Shown: in pieces, positions 1-6,474 of the stretch
Position numbering within the stretch: position 1 is the first letter of the stretch
Layout: each line of letters opens with the position of its first letter
DNA from: an uncultured Eubacterium sp.
Lineage (GTDB): Bacteria; Bacillota_A; Clostridia; Lachnospirales; Lachnospiraceae
Length of the DNA: 15,599 nucleotides
NCBI GenBank assembly: GCA_948468465.1
Contig: CAOKJJ010000121.1
Location: 1 to 15,599, forward strand
Direction of reading: 5' to 3'
The notes under the pieces: model-generated
The model's database searches: none
What the model was told of the DNA's origin: nothing
What the model saw: only the letters and a program-made list of their open reading frames with translations
Program-made: the position numbers and the translations under genes

Positions 1-130
1 TGGGTACTACGCGACGCGACCGGACGGGGTCACTGCGTTTATGCAGAATACTTAGGACTTCTTAACATTCTGGAATAGGAGCCGAAATCCAGGCACCGCC
101 CCTCATCCAGCGTCCGCACAGCCAAAAACA
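1..130. other. Unassigned GC-richer leading segment
   Basis: This stretch is visibly richer in GC than the AT-rich leader after about position 130, as if the end of a gene lay here. On the + strand, frame 1 is open from the window edge to a TAG at 76-78 and frame 2 to a TAG at 53-55. On the - strand a 30-codon frame runs from an ATG near 133 to a TAA near 40. None is long enough or recognisable enough to choose between, and I see no tRNA, SRP or riboswitch signature. It may be the 3' end of an upstream gene cut by the window edge. Confidence 0.3.
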
Positions 131-181
131 TTAAATTGTGCCATTACACAAAAAGCGTATGGTTATCTGCACAAGAATTGG

Positions 182-221
182 TTGAAAATATGATGAATCT
201 GCCTCTTTTATTATATATACT
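182..221 (+). promoter_or_regulatory. Candidate promoter of the acyl operon
   Basis: An AT-rich stretch holds TTGAAA at 182-187 and, 18 bp later, TTTTAT at 206-211. A better -10 look-alike, TATACT, sits at 216-221 but has no good -35 at the right distance. The position, about 60 bp before the first gene of the operon, is reasonable. The exact hexamers are uncertain. Confidence 0.35.
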
Positions 222-242
222 AATAGCACAAACGTAAAGAAA

Positions 243-258
243 ATGTTTTGAAAAACAT
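243..258. promoter_or_regulatory. 16-bp palindrome in the acyl operon leader
   Basis: ATGTTTT at 243-249 and AAAACAT at 252-258 form a perfect 7-bp inverted repeat around a GA centre. It lies between the candidate promoter and the ribosome binding site (AGAGAGGA, 263-270). This is a plausible repressor operator for the operon. The arms are too AT-rich, and no T-run follows, for a terminator. The binding protein is unknown. Confidence 0.4.
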
Positions 259-278
259 GGAAAGAGAGGATCAAATTT

Positions 279-1601
279 ATGGGCACCCTTGGCAAATATG
301 GCAGAAGTGTATCTATTATCGGTGTTGGATGTACGCCGTTTATGTACACGGTGGACAACCCGGAAACAGATGGACTGACCGAAGGAGAGATGTTTGGTTA
401 TGCTGCGTTAAAAGCAATGGAAGATGCGGGCGTGAATCCGAGAGATGTGGATTTTTATTTTCACGGGGAAGCAAGTCCTTTGAATGGCTCGAATTATCTG
501 ACACCGAATGTGCAGATAGCCAATTGGTTTGGCATGAAGGGAAAAGGCTCCATTCATCATTCGGAAGCATGCTGTACCGGATATCTGGCAATTGAGCAGG
601 CGGTTAATGCCGTGGCGTCTGGCAAGTATAACTGTGTTCTTACAGGAGCCGTGGAGTTTGGCGACAGCACGCCTGCGCCTGCAGATAATGTGGAGACGCC
701 GAAGCATCCGTATAAGCGTGAAAAGATGACAATGGAAAAGTTTTTAAAGACGACGTCATGGCTGTATGACCGTGCATATACAAGAAGCCTGATGGCCGGA
801 CAGGAGCTGATTTATGATGACGCGGCTGAATGGTACGTGCGCACACGGGGGATTACGCCGGAACAGATGAATGATACCTTGAACTGGATGTGCATCAATA
901 ACAGGCGAAATGCTTCCATGAATCCTCTGGCGATTGAAAGAAGGACTTATGAATCTCTGGCACAGGAACAGGGAATGACGCTGGACGAATATATGAATTC
1001 TCCGTTTAATCCGCGCATGGGAGATTTTCTGCGGGCAGGCGGCATCGAGTTAAAATGTGACGGAGCGGCAGCGGCTATCGTATGTGCGACAGAGATGATT
1101 CCTCAGATTGCGAAAAAATTAAAACACAATCCGATCGAAGTGCTTGGCATCGGCAGCGCGGCTTGTGAAGCGACGACGCCTCATTTTGAAGTGCGCGCCA
1201 CACAGGAGGCAGTGCGTCAGGTATATGAGCTGACCGGATTATCAGGAGAAGATCTGGATTTGTTTTATGCCAATGACTTTATTATTACTTCTCATCTGGT
1301 ATCCGCGGAAATAGCCGGATATCTGCCATATGGAGAAGGATGGAAATATATTTGTGACGGGCGTACCGCATGGGACGGCGACAAGCCAATTAATACGAAT
1401 GGCGGGCGTACTTCCTTTGGACATGCGCACGCGGCATCAGGACTTGCAGATGTATATGAAGCGTGCAAGCAGATGTGGGGCGAATGCAAAGAACGCCAGG
1501 TGAAAAAAATGCCGAAAACGACTATGCTGCGCGGATACGGCGGGGCGCAGAATGTAGCTGCTGTCGTAATTCGAACATTGGATAAACAGGAGGGTATCTG
1601 A
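279..1601 (+). CDS. Thiolase-like enzyme of the SCP-x/PhlC type
   Basis: This 440-residue protein has the length and landmarks of SCP-x-type thiolase-superfamily proteins. These enzymes make, cleave or transfer C-C bonds through a cysteine-bound acyl group, and DUF35-paired relatives include PhlC (Friedel-Crafts acyl transfer) and Ltp2 (retro-aldolase). The nucleophile is probably C98 in E-A-C-C-T-G (family C-A-T-G). The GHP-like histidine is H382 in S-F-G-H-A-H. Two expected features differ by eye: the HDCF motif reads A-N-D-F (331-334), and the C-terminal CxG region reads R-G-Y-G-G (418-422) without cysteine, as in other SCP-x members. AGAGAGGA lies 8 nt before the ATG. The DUF35 gene starts 2 bp after the stop. 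It is therefore not a plain acetyl-CoA acetyltransferase. Condensation, cleavage and transfer all remain possible, and the substrate is unknown. Confidence 0.8.
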   Translation: MGTLGKYGRSVSIIGVGCTPFMYTVDNPETDGLTEGEMFGYAALKAMEDAGVNPRDVDFYFHGEASPLNGSNYLTPNVQIANWFGMKGKGSIHHSEACCTGYLAIEQAVNAVASGKYNCVLTGAVEFGDSTPAPADNVETPKHPYKREKMTMEKFLKTTSWLYDRAYTRSLMAGQELIYDDAAEWYVRTRGITPEQMNDTLNWMCINNRRNASMNPLAIERRTYESLAQEQGMTLDEYMNSPFNPRMGDFLRAGGIELKCDGAAAAIVCATEMIPQIAKKLKHNPIEVLGIGSAACEATTPHFEVRATQEAVRQVYELTGLSGEDLDLFYANDFIITSHLVSAEIAGYLPYGEGWKYICDGRTAWDGDKPINTNGGRTSFGHAHAASGLADVYEACKQMWGECKERQVKKMPKTTMLRGYGGAQNVAAVVIRTLDKQEGI

Positions 1602-1603
1602 TC

Positions 1604-2011
1604 ATGAGCATTCAATTAGAAAAGGTAGTACAAAAATTTTATGAAGGGCTGGAAGAAGGGAAATTTTTAGGACGCAAATGCCCGGAATGCGGCAATGTGG
1701 AGTTTCCGCCGGTATATGCATGCAACGAATGCGGCTGCTATGAAACGCAGTGGTATGAGATCAGCGGAAAAGCAAAACTGCATTCCATCGTGCTCCCGGC
1801 GGCGCTTTCTTCCAAACCGGAATATAAAAAGCTTGGCAAATATGCTTATGGAGAGGTGGAACTGGAAGAAGGCACAAGATTAAATGCCGTCGTACGGGGT
1901 ATCAGCAAGAAAAACCGTGCGGAACTTTCCGCAAAGCTTCCGCTTGCATGCCATGCGGCAGTATTTGAACGCGAAGGCGGTTACAAGACAGTCGTGTTTG
2001 ACTTGGACTAA
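1604..2011 (+). CDS. DUF35 zinc-ribbon/OB-fold acyl-CoA-associated protein
   Basis: This 135-residue protein has an N-terminal helix, then a rubredoxin-like zinc ribbon with C26-x2-C29-x10-C40-x2-C43 (plus C45), then a beta-rich OB-fold tail. That order is typical of the DUF35 (ChsH2/PhlB-like) family. Its members bind thiolase-like subunits and bridge or shield the acyl-CoA or acyl-carrier substrate; the archaeal HMG-CoA synthase/thiolase complex, PhlACB and Ltp2-ChsH2 are known examples. The ATG is 2 bp after the thiolase-like stop and its AGGAGG (1588-1593) lies inside the upstream gene, so the two are probably translationally coupled and form a stoichiometric complex. The four Zn ligands are intact. 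The protein probably acts as a non-catalytic or co-catalytic partner. Confidence 0.85.
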   Translation: MSIQLEKVVQKFYEGLEEGKFLGRKCPECGNVEFPPVYACNECGCYETQWYEISGKAKLHSIVLPAALSSKPEYKKLGKYAYGEVELEEGTRLNAVVRGISKKNRAELSAKLPLACHAAVFEREGGYKTVVFDLD

Positions 2012-2031
2012 AATATGGAAACCAATGTTTT

Positions 2032-2083
2032 AAAAGAATAATGATTGAAATAAGCAGCAGTTAAAAAGAATAATGTTTGAAAT
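2032..2083 (+). repeat. Two 20-bp direct repeats before the ACP gene
   Basis: The 89-bp gap between the DUF35 and ACP genes holds two copies of a 20-bp unit, 2032-2051 and 2064-2083, that differ at one base (AATGATTG against AATGTTTG). The copies start 32 bp apart, close to three helical turns, and the second abuts the ACP ribosome binding site. This could be a local duplication or a paired protein-binding site. Confidence 0.6.
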
Positions 2084-2100
2084 GAAAAAGGAGAATGAAC

Positions 2101-2340
2101 ATGGACAGAAAAGAATTAGAAGCAAAAGTATTGGAAATGGTAGCAGCATCTTATAAGCAGGATGCGGCAGGCTTAACGACAAGCACATCGTTTGCAGAAG
2201 ATCTGGGCGGCGCTTCCGTACAGATGGTAGCTCTGGTAGCTGAGATTGAAAATGAACTGGATGCCGTGCTGATGCTGTCTGATGCCAGCGCATGCAAAAC
2301 GATTGGTGAGCTGATTGATTTGATTGAACAGGAACTCTAA
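2101..2340 (+). CDS. Stand-alone acyl carrier protein
   Basis: This 79-residue, acidic, four-helix-type protein matches the ACP/PCP fold. The probable 4'-phosphopantetheine site is S39 in E-D-L-G-G-A-S-V-Q. The usual D-S-L is A-S-V here, and the C-terminal T-I-G-E-L-I-D helix is typical. I chose the ATG at 2101 because AAGGAG (2088-2093) is 7 nt before it; the ATG at 2095 would leave only 1 nt. The atypical motif and the placement between a thiolase/DUF35 pair and a phosphate acyltransferase suggest a dedicated carrier rather than the housekeeping fatty-acid ACP. It would need a PPTase encoded elsewhere. An acyl group could be loaded from, or passed to, the acyl phosphate made by its neighbours. 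Confidence 0.85.
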   Translation: MDRKELEAKVLEMVAASYKQDAAGLTTSTSFAEDLGGASVQMVALVAEIENELDAVLMLSDASACKTIGELIDLIEQEL

Positions 2341-2361
2341 AAAAATCTGGAGGTAAGAGGA

Positions 2362-3363
2362 ATGAATCTGCTGGAACAGATTTACGAAAAAGCAAAAAAA
2401 CATCCGAGTAAAGTAGCCTTTCCGGAAGCATTAAACGAAAAGATGATGCAGGCCGCATATGAAACTGGAAAGGAAGGGTATATTATCCCAATACTCGTAG
2501 GCAATGCGGAAGAAATCAGAAACGCAGCGCGGGAGCGTGGATATGAAGAGAATGTTTTTACAATTGTAGATATTCAGGAAGAGACTTATAAAAAGAGCCT
2601 GATTGAAAAATATGTGGCGCTACCGCATACCGTATTAAAAGAAAAACCGCTGAACCGGCGCATGCAGGATCCGCTGTATTATGCGATGGTTATGCAGTCG
2701 GTAGAAGAGGCGGACGTAACATTTGCCGGAATTGACAATACGACCGGAGACGTTCTTTTGGCAGGACAGATGATCATTGGCTTAAAACCGGGCATCAGCA
2801 CAATTTCCAGTATCGGGTTATGTGATATACCAGGATTTCAGGGCAGTGAAGGAAGCCTTCTCGCAGTTGGGGACAGCGCAGTCTGTACAAATCCAAACGA
2901 GCAGCAGCTGGCGGATATTGCGGTATCAGCCTGTGACACCGTAAAATCACTGCTTGGCTGGGAGCCAAGATGCGCCATGGTCAGCTATTCCACACTTGGA
3001 AGCGGGCAGGGCGAGTTAATTGACAAAGTCGTCAAAGCCGTGCAGCTTGCAAACGAACAGCGCCCGGATCTTGCGATTGACGGAGAATTTCAGTTTGACG
3101 CAGCGATATCTCCCGCGGTGGCGCAAAAGAAAGTAACACGGGAAAGCAAGGTGGCAGGGAAAGCGAATATCATTATCTGGCCGGATCTGAATGTAGGAAA
3201 CGTAGGGGTAAAGCTGATTCAGCAGTTTGGACACGCCGATGCCTACGGGCCGATGCTGCAGGGCTTTAACAAAGTAGTATGTGACTGTTCCAGAGGGGCG
3301 CCGGTATCTGAGATCAAAGGAAATATCGTGATCAGCGCGGTTCGGGCAGCCGGGAGCAGATAA
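2362..3363 (+). CDS. Phosphate acetyl/acyltransferase (Pta/Ptb family)
   Basis: This 333-residue protein, the normal length for single-domain Pta, exchanges phosphate for CoA (or possibly ACP) on an acyl group to give an acyl phosphate. Family landmarks are S-Y-S-T-L-G-S-G (208-215), D-G-E-F-Q-F-D-A-A-I (240-249), P-D-L-N-V-G-N (274-280) and S-R-G (310-312), matching the catalytic Ser-Arg of characterised Pta. The acidic residue seven positions after that Ser, usually Asp, appears to be Glu317. The sequence is closer to Pta than to classical Ptb, yet the partner gene downstream is of the butyrate kinase type. GGAGG lies about 10 nt before the ATG, 21 bp after the ACP stop. Acyl chain preference cannot be read from the sequence. 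Confidence 0.88.
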   Translation: MNLLEQIYEKAKKHPSKVAFPEALNEKMMQAAYETGKEGYIIPILVGNAEEIRNAARERGYEENVFTIVDIQEETYKKSLIEKYVALPHTVLKEKPLNRRMQDPLYYAMVMQSVEEADVTFAGIDNTTGDVLLAGQMIIGLKPGISTISSIGLCDIPGFQGSEGSLLAVGDSAVCTNPNEQQLADIAVSACDTVKSLLGWEPRCAMVSYSTLGSGQGELIDKVVKAVQLANEQRPDLAIDGEFQFDAAISPAVAQKKVTRESKVAGKANIIIWPDLNVGNVGVKLIQQFGHADAYGPMLQGFNKVVCDCSRGAPVSEIKGNIVISAVRAAGSR

Positions 3364-3371
3364 ATACATAT

Positions 3372-3420
3372 CTGGTACAGCATGGCGGAAATAACAAGGA
3401 ATATTTCAGTGCTGTACCAG
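3372..3420 (+). other. Intercistronic hairpin between pta-like and buk-like genes
   Basis: CTGGTACAGCA (3372-3382) pairs perfectly with TGCTGTACCAG (3410-3420). Inside the loop, GAAATA (3388-3393) pairs with TATTTC (3402-3407), giving a two-storey stem. No T-run follows, so it is unlikely to be an intrinsic terminator. It may mark RNA processing, protect the upstream mRNA or set the buk-like gene's expression level. It occupies most of the unusually long 89-bp gap in an otherwise tight operon. Confidence 0.75.
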
Positions 3421-3452
3421 TGCTTCAATAAAGGATTAGGAAGGATATAACA

Positions 3453-4565
3453 ATGCATAAATATAAGGTATTAGCGATCAACCCTGGCTCTACTTCGACG
3501 AAGATCGCGCTGTTTGAAAATGAAACATGCCTGTATTCGAAAAATGTCTCCCATGATGCGAAAGAGCTGGAAAAATTTCAGACAATCCCGCAGCAGCTGC
3601 CGTACCGCAGAGACATGATTTTACGGCTGTTGCATGAAGCCGGTATTTCGCTTGAAGATGTAGATGTTTTTGTCGGAAGAGGCGGAGGACTGCTGGCAAT
3701 GGAAGGCGGTACCTATGAAGTCACACCGCTTATGCTGGAGCATGCAAGAACGTGTGCAAACGGCGTAATTCATCCGGCAACGCTGGGAACGCAGCTTGCA
3801 TATGAATTTGCACAAAAATACAACGCAAAAGCAATGACCGTAAACCCGCCGGATGTAGATGAACTGCAGGACTTAGCACGTATGACAGGCATCCGGGGCG
3901 TTTACCGCATGGTACATCTTCATGCGCTGAATCTGAAAGAAACTGCGATCAGACACAGCAAAAACGTTCTGCAAAAGAAGTATGAACAATGCAGCTATAT
4001 CGTATGCCATATCGGCGGCGGCATTTCCGTATCAGCGCATCAGAATGGCCGCATGATCGACGGGTTTGATATTGTCGGCGGTGAAGGCCCGATGGCCCCG
4101 ACACGAAGCGGCAGCGTAGCAGTAGCGGATTTGCTGGATTATATGGAAAAAAACAATCTGCAGCCATCCGAGGTGAAAAAGCTTTGTACAAAAACAGGCG
4201 GATTTGTAAGTCACCTGGGAATCTCAGATGCGATCGAACTGACCAAACGTGCACAGGAAGGTGACGCATATGCCAAAATGCTCTGGGATACGATGATTTA
4301 CCAGATCGAAAAATGCATCGGCGCTATGGCAGCAGTGCTCCATGGAAAGATAGACGGAATATTGCTCGGCGGAGGAATGGTACACAGCAAAGATCTGGTA
4401 CAGCAGATCACAGAGGCATGTTCCTTTCTGGCGCCTGTCACAGCGTATCCGGGTGAATTCGAAATGGAAGCCATGGCAGCCGGAGCAGTCCGTGTACTGC
4501 AGGGCGAGGAGTCCGTCAAACAATATTCCGGGAAGCTGATCTGGGAAGGGTTTGCCTGGGAATAA
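3453..4565 (+). CDS. Butyrate kinase-family acyl kinase
   Basis: This 370-residue ASKHA-fold kinase matches butyrate/branched-chain acid kinases in length and motif order: phosphate-binding N-P-G-S-T-S-T-K (10-17), G-R-G-G-G-L (75-80) followed by E-G-G-T-Y, R-M-V-H-L-H-A-L-N (152-160), H-I-G-G-G-I (186-191), and L-L-G-G-G-M (304-309). Such enzymes interconvert acyl phosphate plus ADP with carboxylate plus ATP in the cytoplasm. With the neighbouring Pta-like enzyme this gives substrate-level phosphorylation, or in reverse, acid activation. AGGAAGGAT lies upstream of the ATG. The downstream membrane-protein gene begins 18 bp after the stop. The substrate may be butyrate or another short or branched acyl group. 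Confidence 0.88.
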   Translation: MHKYKVLAINPGSTSTKIALFENETCLYSKNVSHDAKELEKFQTIPQQLPYRRDMILRLLHEAGISLEDVDVFVGRGGGLLAMEGGTYEVTPLMLEHARTCANGVIHPATLGTQLAYEFAQKYNAKAMTVNPPDVDELQDLARMTGIRGVYRMVHLHALNLKETAIRHSKNVLQKKYEQCSYIVCHIGGGISVSAHQNGRMIDGFDIVGGEGPMAPTRSGSVAVADLLDYMEKNNLQPSEVKKLCTKTGGFVSHLGISDAIELTKRAQEGDAYAKMLWDTMIYQIEKCIGAMAAVLHGKIDGILLGGGMVHSKDLVQQITEACSFLAPVTAYPGEFEMEAMAAGAVRVLQGEESVKQYSGKLIWEGFAWE

Positions 4566-4583
4566 ACAGCAATGAGGTGCTAT

Positions 4584-5108
4584 ATGAATGAGAAACAGAT
4601 GAAAAAACTGAATATGCTCTCACTGGCATTTGGAATCGCCCTGCTGCCTCCAATCTGGGCAGTTGCAGCGCCCTATATCGGCGTTACAACCGGCGGTGCG
4701 GCGCTGATTTGCGCGGGTCTGTACGTAGCAAACGGCAACAGGCGCCAGGATGCATTTAAAATTGCAGCCGGTTTTTTGCTTGGTGATCTTTGGGCAGTAC
4801 TGGCCATATGGATCATGGAAGTGCTGCCCTGGAACCCGGATCTGGAATTATATGCAACGCTGTTTATTCTCGGCCTGTTTGCGGTACTGATCGGAGAGAC
4901 ATTTTCCAAAGTCATATTTACACCAGCATGGCTGTGCGGCTGGGCCATCGGCCTGACCATTATGGGACCGCTGAAACCAGCACAGCTGGGAACGATACCT
5001 ATACAGATAGCGGCAGCGATGCTGGTAGGCGTGGTTTACGTCGGAATTGGGGTAGATGCGTTTCAGAAACTGCTTGTGCGCTGTCTGAGCAAAAAGATTA
5101 TAGATTAA
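4584..5108 (+). CDS. DUF1097-like integral membrane protein
   Basis: This 174-residue, very hydrophobic protein has about five predicted membrane spans and a short basic C-terminus. The opening segment containing Y-I-G-V-T-T-G-G-A-A-L resembles the DUF1097 (YcdZ-like) family, whose function is unknown. I chose the ATG at 4584 over 4572 because GAGG (4574-4577) precedes it by 6 nt and would overlap the earlier ATG. The gene closes the acyl operon, so a role in moving the acid substrate or product across the membrane is a reasonable inference but unproven. Its 3' end overlaps by a few bases the decayed permease gene on the other strand. Confidence 0.7.
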   Translation: MNEKQMKKLNMLSLAFGIALLPPIWAVAAPYIGVTTGGAALICAGLYVANGNRRQDAFKIAAGFLLGDLWAVLAIWIMEVLPWNPDLELYATLFILGLFAVLIGETFSKVIFTPAWLCGWAIGLTIMGPLKPAQLGTIPIQIAAAMLVGVVYVGIGVDAFQKLLVRCLSKKIID

Positions 5109-5769
5109 AATTCTCGATTTGCGTATAGCCTGTTTGAAAGCAAAAACGAAAGAAACAGGATCAGCGTGGCAGCCGCAGCCATGCCGCCGTTTACCAAAAG
5201 CATATGATCACTGGCGTATGAAGGCTGTCAAAGAGCAGATGCTCATTCCCTGGCAAAGTTGAAACCATCCCCCATACGCCATGCAGCACTGAAAAAAGAA
5301 AGAGCGGCACGAACATCCCCCAAAATCTGCCTTTGCTGTATCCCAGCCTGAACAGAAGGGGGAACATGCAAAAGTTAAATATCGAAAACAGCAGGTAACT
5401 GATTGCCGCAACGGGCAAAAACCAGCTGAGAGGGCCATAATAGTGTGAATGTGAAAAGCGGTCTGCAAGAACAGCCAAAGGTATGCCGGTAACCAATCCT
5501 GACAACCCCATGCAAATGGATAACAGATATCTGCCGGCGACAACGCAGGACCGTTTCACCGGCAGCGTCAAATATAACTTATTCAGGTCGCCTGTTTCTT
5601 CTGCCGCAAAAGCATTCACCGAAAAAAACAAGAACATAAAAACATTGGTTGGAACAACGAACAATGCCGTGACAAAACCACTGGCCAATGAAATTACAGG
5701 TATCAGAAAAATTCGAAGATGAAAGCATTTCATCGCGTTCCAATCAAACAGCATCATTCGTTTTATCAT
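5105..5769 (-). pseudogene. Frameshifted ABC-2 type permease
   Basis: The main frame starts at 5769 and stops at 5191 (192 residues). It is a multi-span ABC-2 permease with the characteristic L-Y-L-T-L-P-V-K-R-S segment following the first membrane spans, like the ABC2_membrane_5 group. The last codons before the stop look random. A second frame, starting just before the stop and running to TAA at 5105-5107, encodes a proper ending: a hydrophobic span and then R-L-Y-A-N-R-E-F, typical of the family C-terminus. A single missing base between about 5191 and 5229 would join the two. The ATPase gene upstream overlaps by 4 bp, and it is truncated too, which favours true decay over a sequencing error. 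Confidence 0.75.
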
Positions 5770-6269
5770 ACTTCTCCTCCTTTGCTTATTCGCACCATAA
5801 TATCATCTAGAGAAACAGTTTCCGTGATCACATTTCCAGAAAATCCCGCAATGTCTTTTAGCTCAATCATGGCATCAAAACCACCGGAATGTTCGCGCAG
5901 GCCCAAGACTTGTCTGCGCTTTGACTGCGGCAGATCACCGATGCCGCCCCGAACCAAACAGTATTTTTCAAGCAGAGCATCTTTTAATCCGCTGTACAAA
6001 ATCCTGCCGTTTTTGATATAGATCATGTAATCGGCAATCTTCTCAAGGTCGCTGGTTATATGCGTAGAAAAGAAAATTGTTCGGTTCTCTTCCGCCATGT
6101 AATCACGAAGGATATCAAGCATCTCGTTACGGACAACAGGATCCATGCCGGAAGTCGGTTCATCCAGCAATAATAACTTTGCGTTATGGGCTAATGTAAC
6201 TGTCATGCCCAATTTCATTTTCATGCCGCGGGTGCATTCATTTGTCATTTTCAACAAAAATGCATCCAT
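5766..6269 (-). pseudogene. 5'-truncated ABC transporter ATPase
   Basis: The remaining 167 codons keep the second half of an ABC ATPase: the signature region T-R-G-M-K-M-K (14-20), Walker B L-L-L-L-D-E-P-T-S-G-M-D-P, the H-loop F-F-S-T-H, and a C-terminal accessory part. Walker A and the Q-loop are missing, and a stop codon lies three codons before the first ATG. Full-length relatives are near 230-300 residues, so roughly the first 100-120 are gone. Without Walker A it cannot bind ATP normally. The lost 5' end abuts the AT-rich promoter region of the mannanase gene, so the truncation point may be the boundary where the mannan module joined. Confidence 0.85.
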
Positions 6270-6280
6270 ATTTGGTTAAA

Positions 6281-6292
6281 TTATGTTAATTT
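6281..6292 (+). promoter_or_regulatory. Shared operator-like motif, site 1
   Basis: TTATGTTAATTT matches the five-site consensus TTAAGYTAATTT with one mismatch. It lies about 45 bp upstream of the mannanase -35 and about 119 bp from site 2, so the two flank the promoter. A regulator bound to both could loop the DNA. Confidence 0.4.
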
Positions 6293-6334
6293 TAAGCAAA
6301 AATAACAAAAATAGATTAAAAAAGAATCCATATA

Positions 6335-6363
6335 TTGACTAATCAATAGCTAAAATATATAAT
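6335..6363 (+). promoter_or_regulatory. Consensus promoter of the mannanase gene
   Basis: TTGACT (6335-6340) is separated by exactly 17 bp from TATAAT (6358-6363), a near-perfect sigma-A promoter. Transcription would start near 6370, giving a leader of about 105 nt before the ATG at 6475. The leader carries a palindrome, a copy of the shared operator-like motif and an inverted repeat. Confidence 0.85.
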
Positions 6364-6380
6364 AAAATTACTTAAAAACA

Positions 6381-6392
6381 TCTATGCATAGA
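6381..6392. promoter_or_regulatory. 12-bp perfect palindrome after the mannanase promoter
   Basis: TCTATGCATAGA is fully self-complementary and begins about 11 nt after the expected transcription start. This is a classic roadblock operator position. It has no central CG, so it is not an obvious LacI/CcpA-type site. Confidence 0.4.
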
Positions 6393-6399
6393 AGAAAAT

Positions 6400-6411
6400 A
6401 AATTAACTTAA
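6400..6411 (-). promoter_or_regulatory. Shared operator-like motif, site 2
   Basis: AAATTAACTTAA is an exact reverse-complement match to TTAAGYTAATTT. It lies in the mannanase leader about 30 nt after the expected start of transcription. Confidence 0.5.
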
Positions 6412-6419
6412 ATTAGTTT

Positions 6420-6452
6420 GAATGAATGGTGTTAGAATAGAACGATTCATTC
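6420..6452 (+). promoter_or_regulatory. Leader inverted repeat before the mannanase RBS
   Basis: GAATGAAT (6420-6427) and ATTCATTC (6445-6452) are exact inverted arms 17 nt apart, ending 12 nt before the ribosome binding site GGAGGT (6465-6470). They could form a weak leader hairpin or be a dimer-binding site. Confidence 0.4.
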
Positions 6453-6474
6453 GTCAATGATTATGGAGGTATCT

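Noticed and set aside
1..130. tRNA, SRP RNA or riboswitch in the GC-richer first bases
   Set aside because: No cloverleaf, no conserved T-loop and no known RNA signature could be found on either strand.
2095..2100. ATG at 2095 as the ACP start
   Set aside because: It leaves only one base after AAGGAG. The ATG at 2101 has a normal 7-nt spacing.
3016..3369. Antisense frames of about 100 codons inside the pta-like gene, and similar ones elsewhere
   Set aside because: They mirror well-supported genes, have no RBS and show no recognisable protein features.
5483..6021. + strand frames opposite the ABC transporter genes
   Set aside because: The - strand frames carry Walker B, signature and permease motifs. 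The + strand frames show nothing and lack RBSs.
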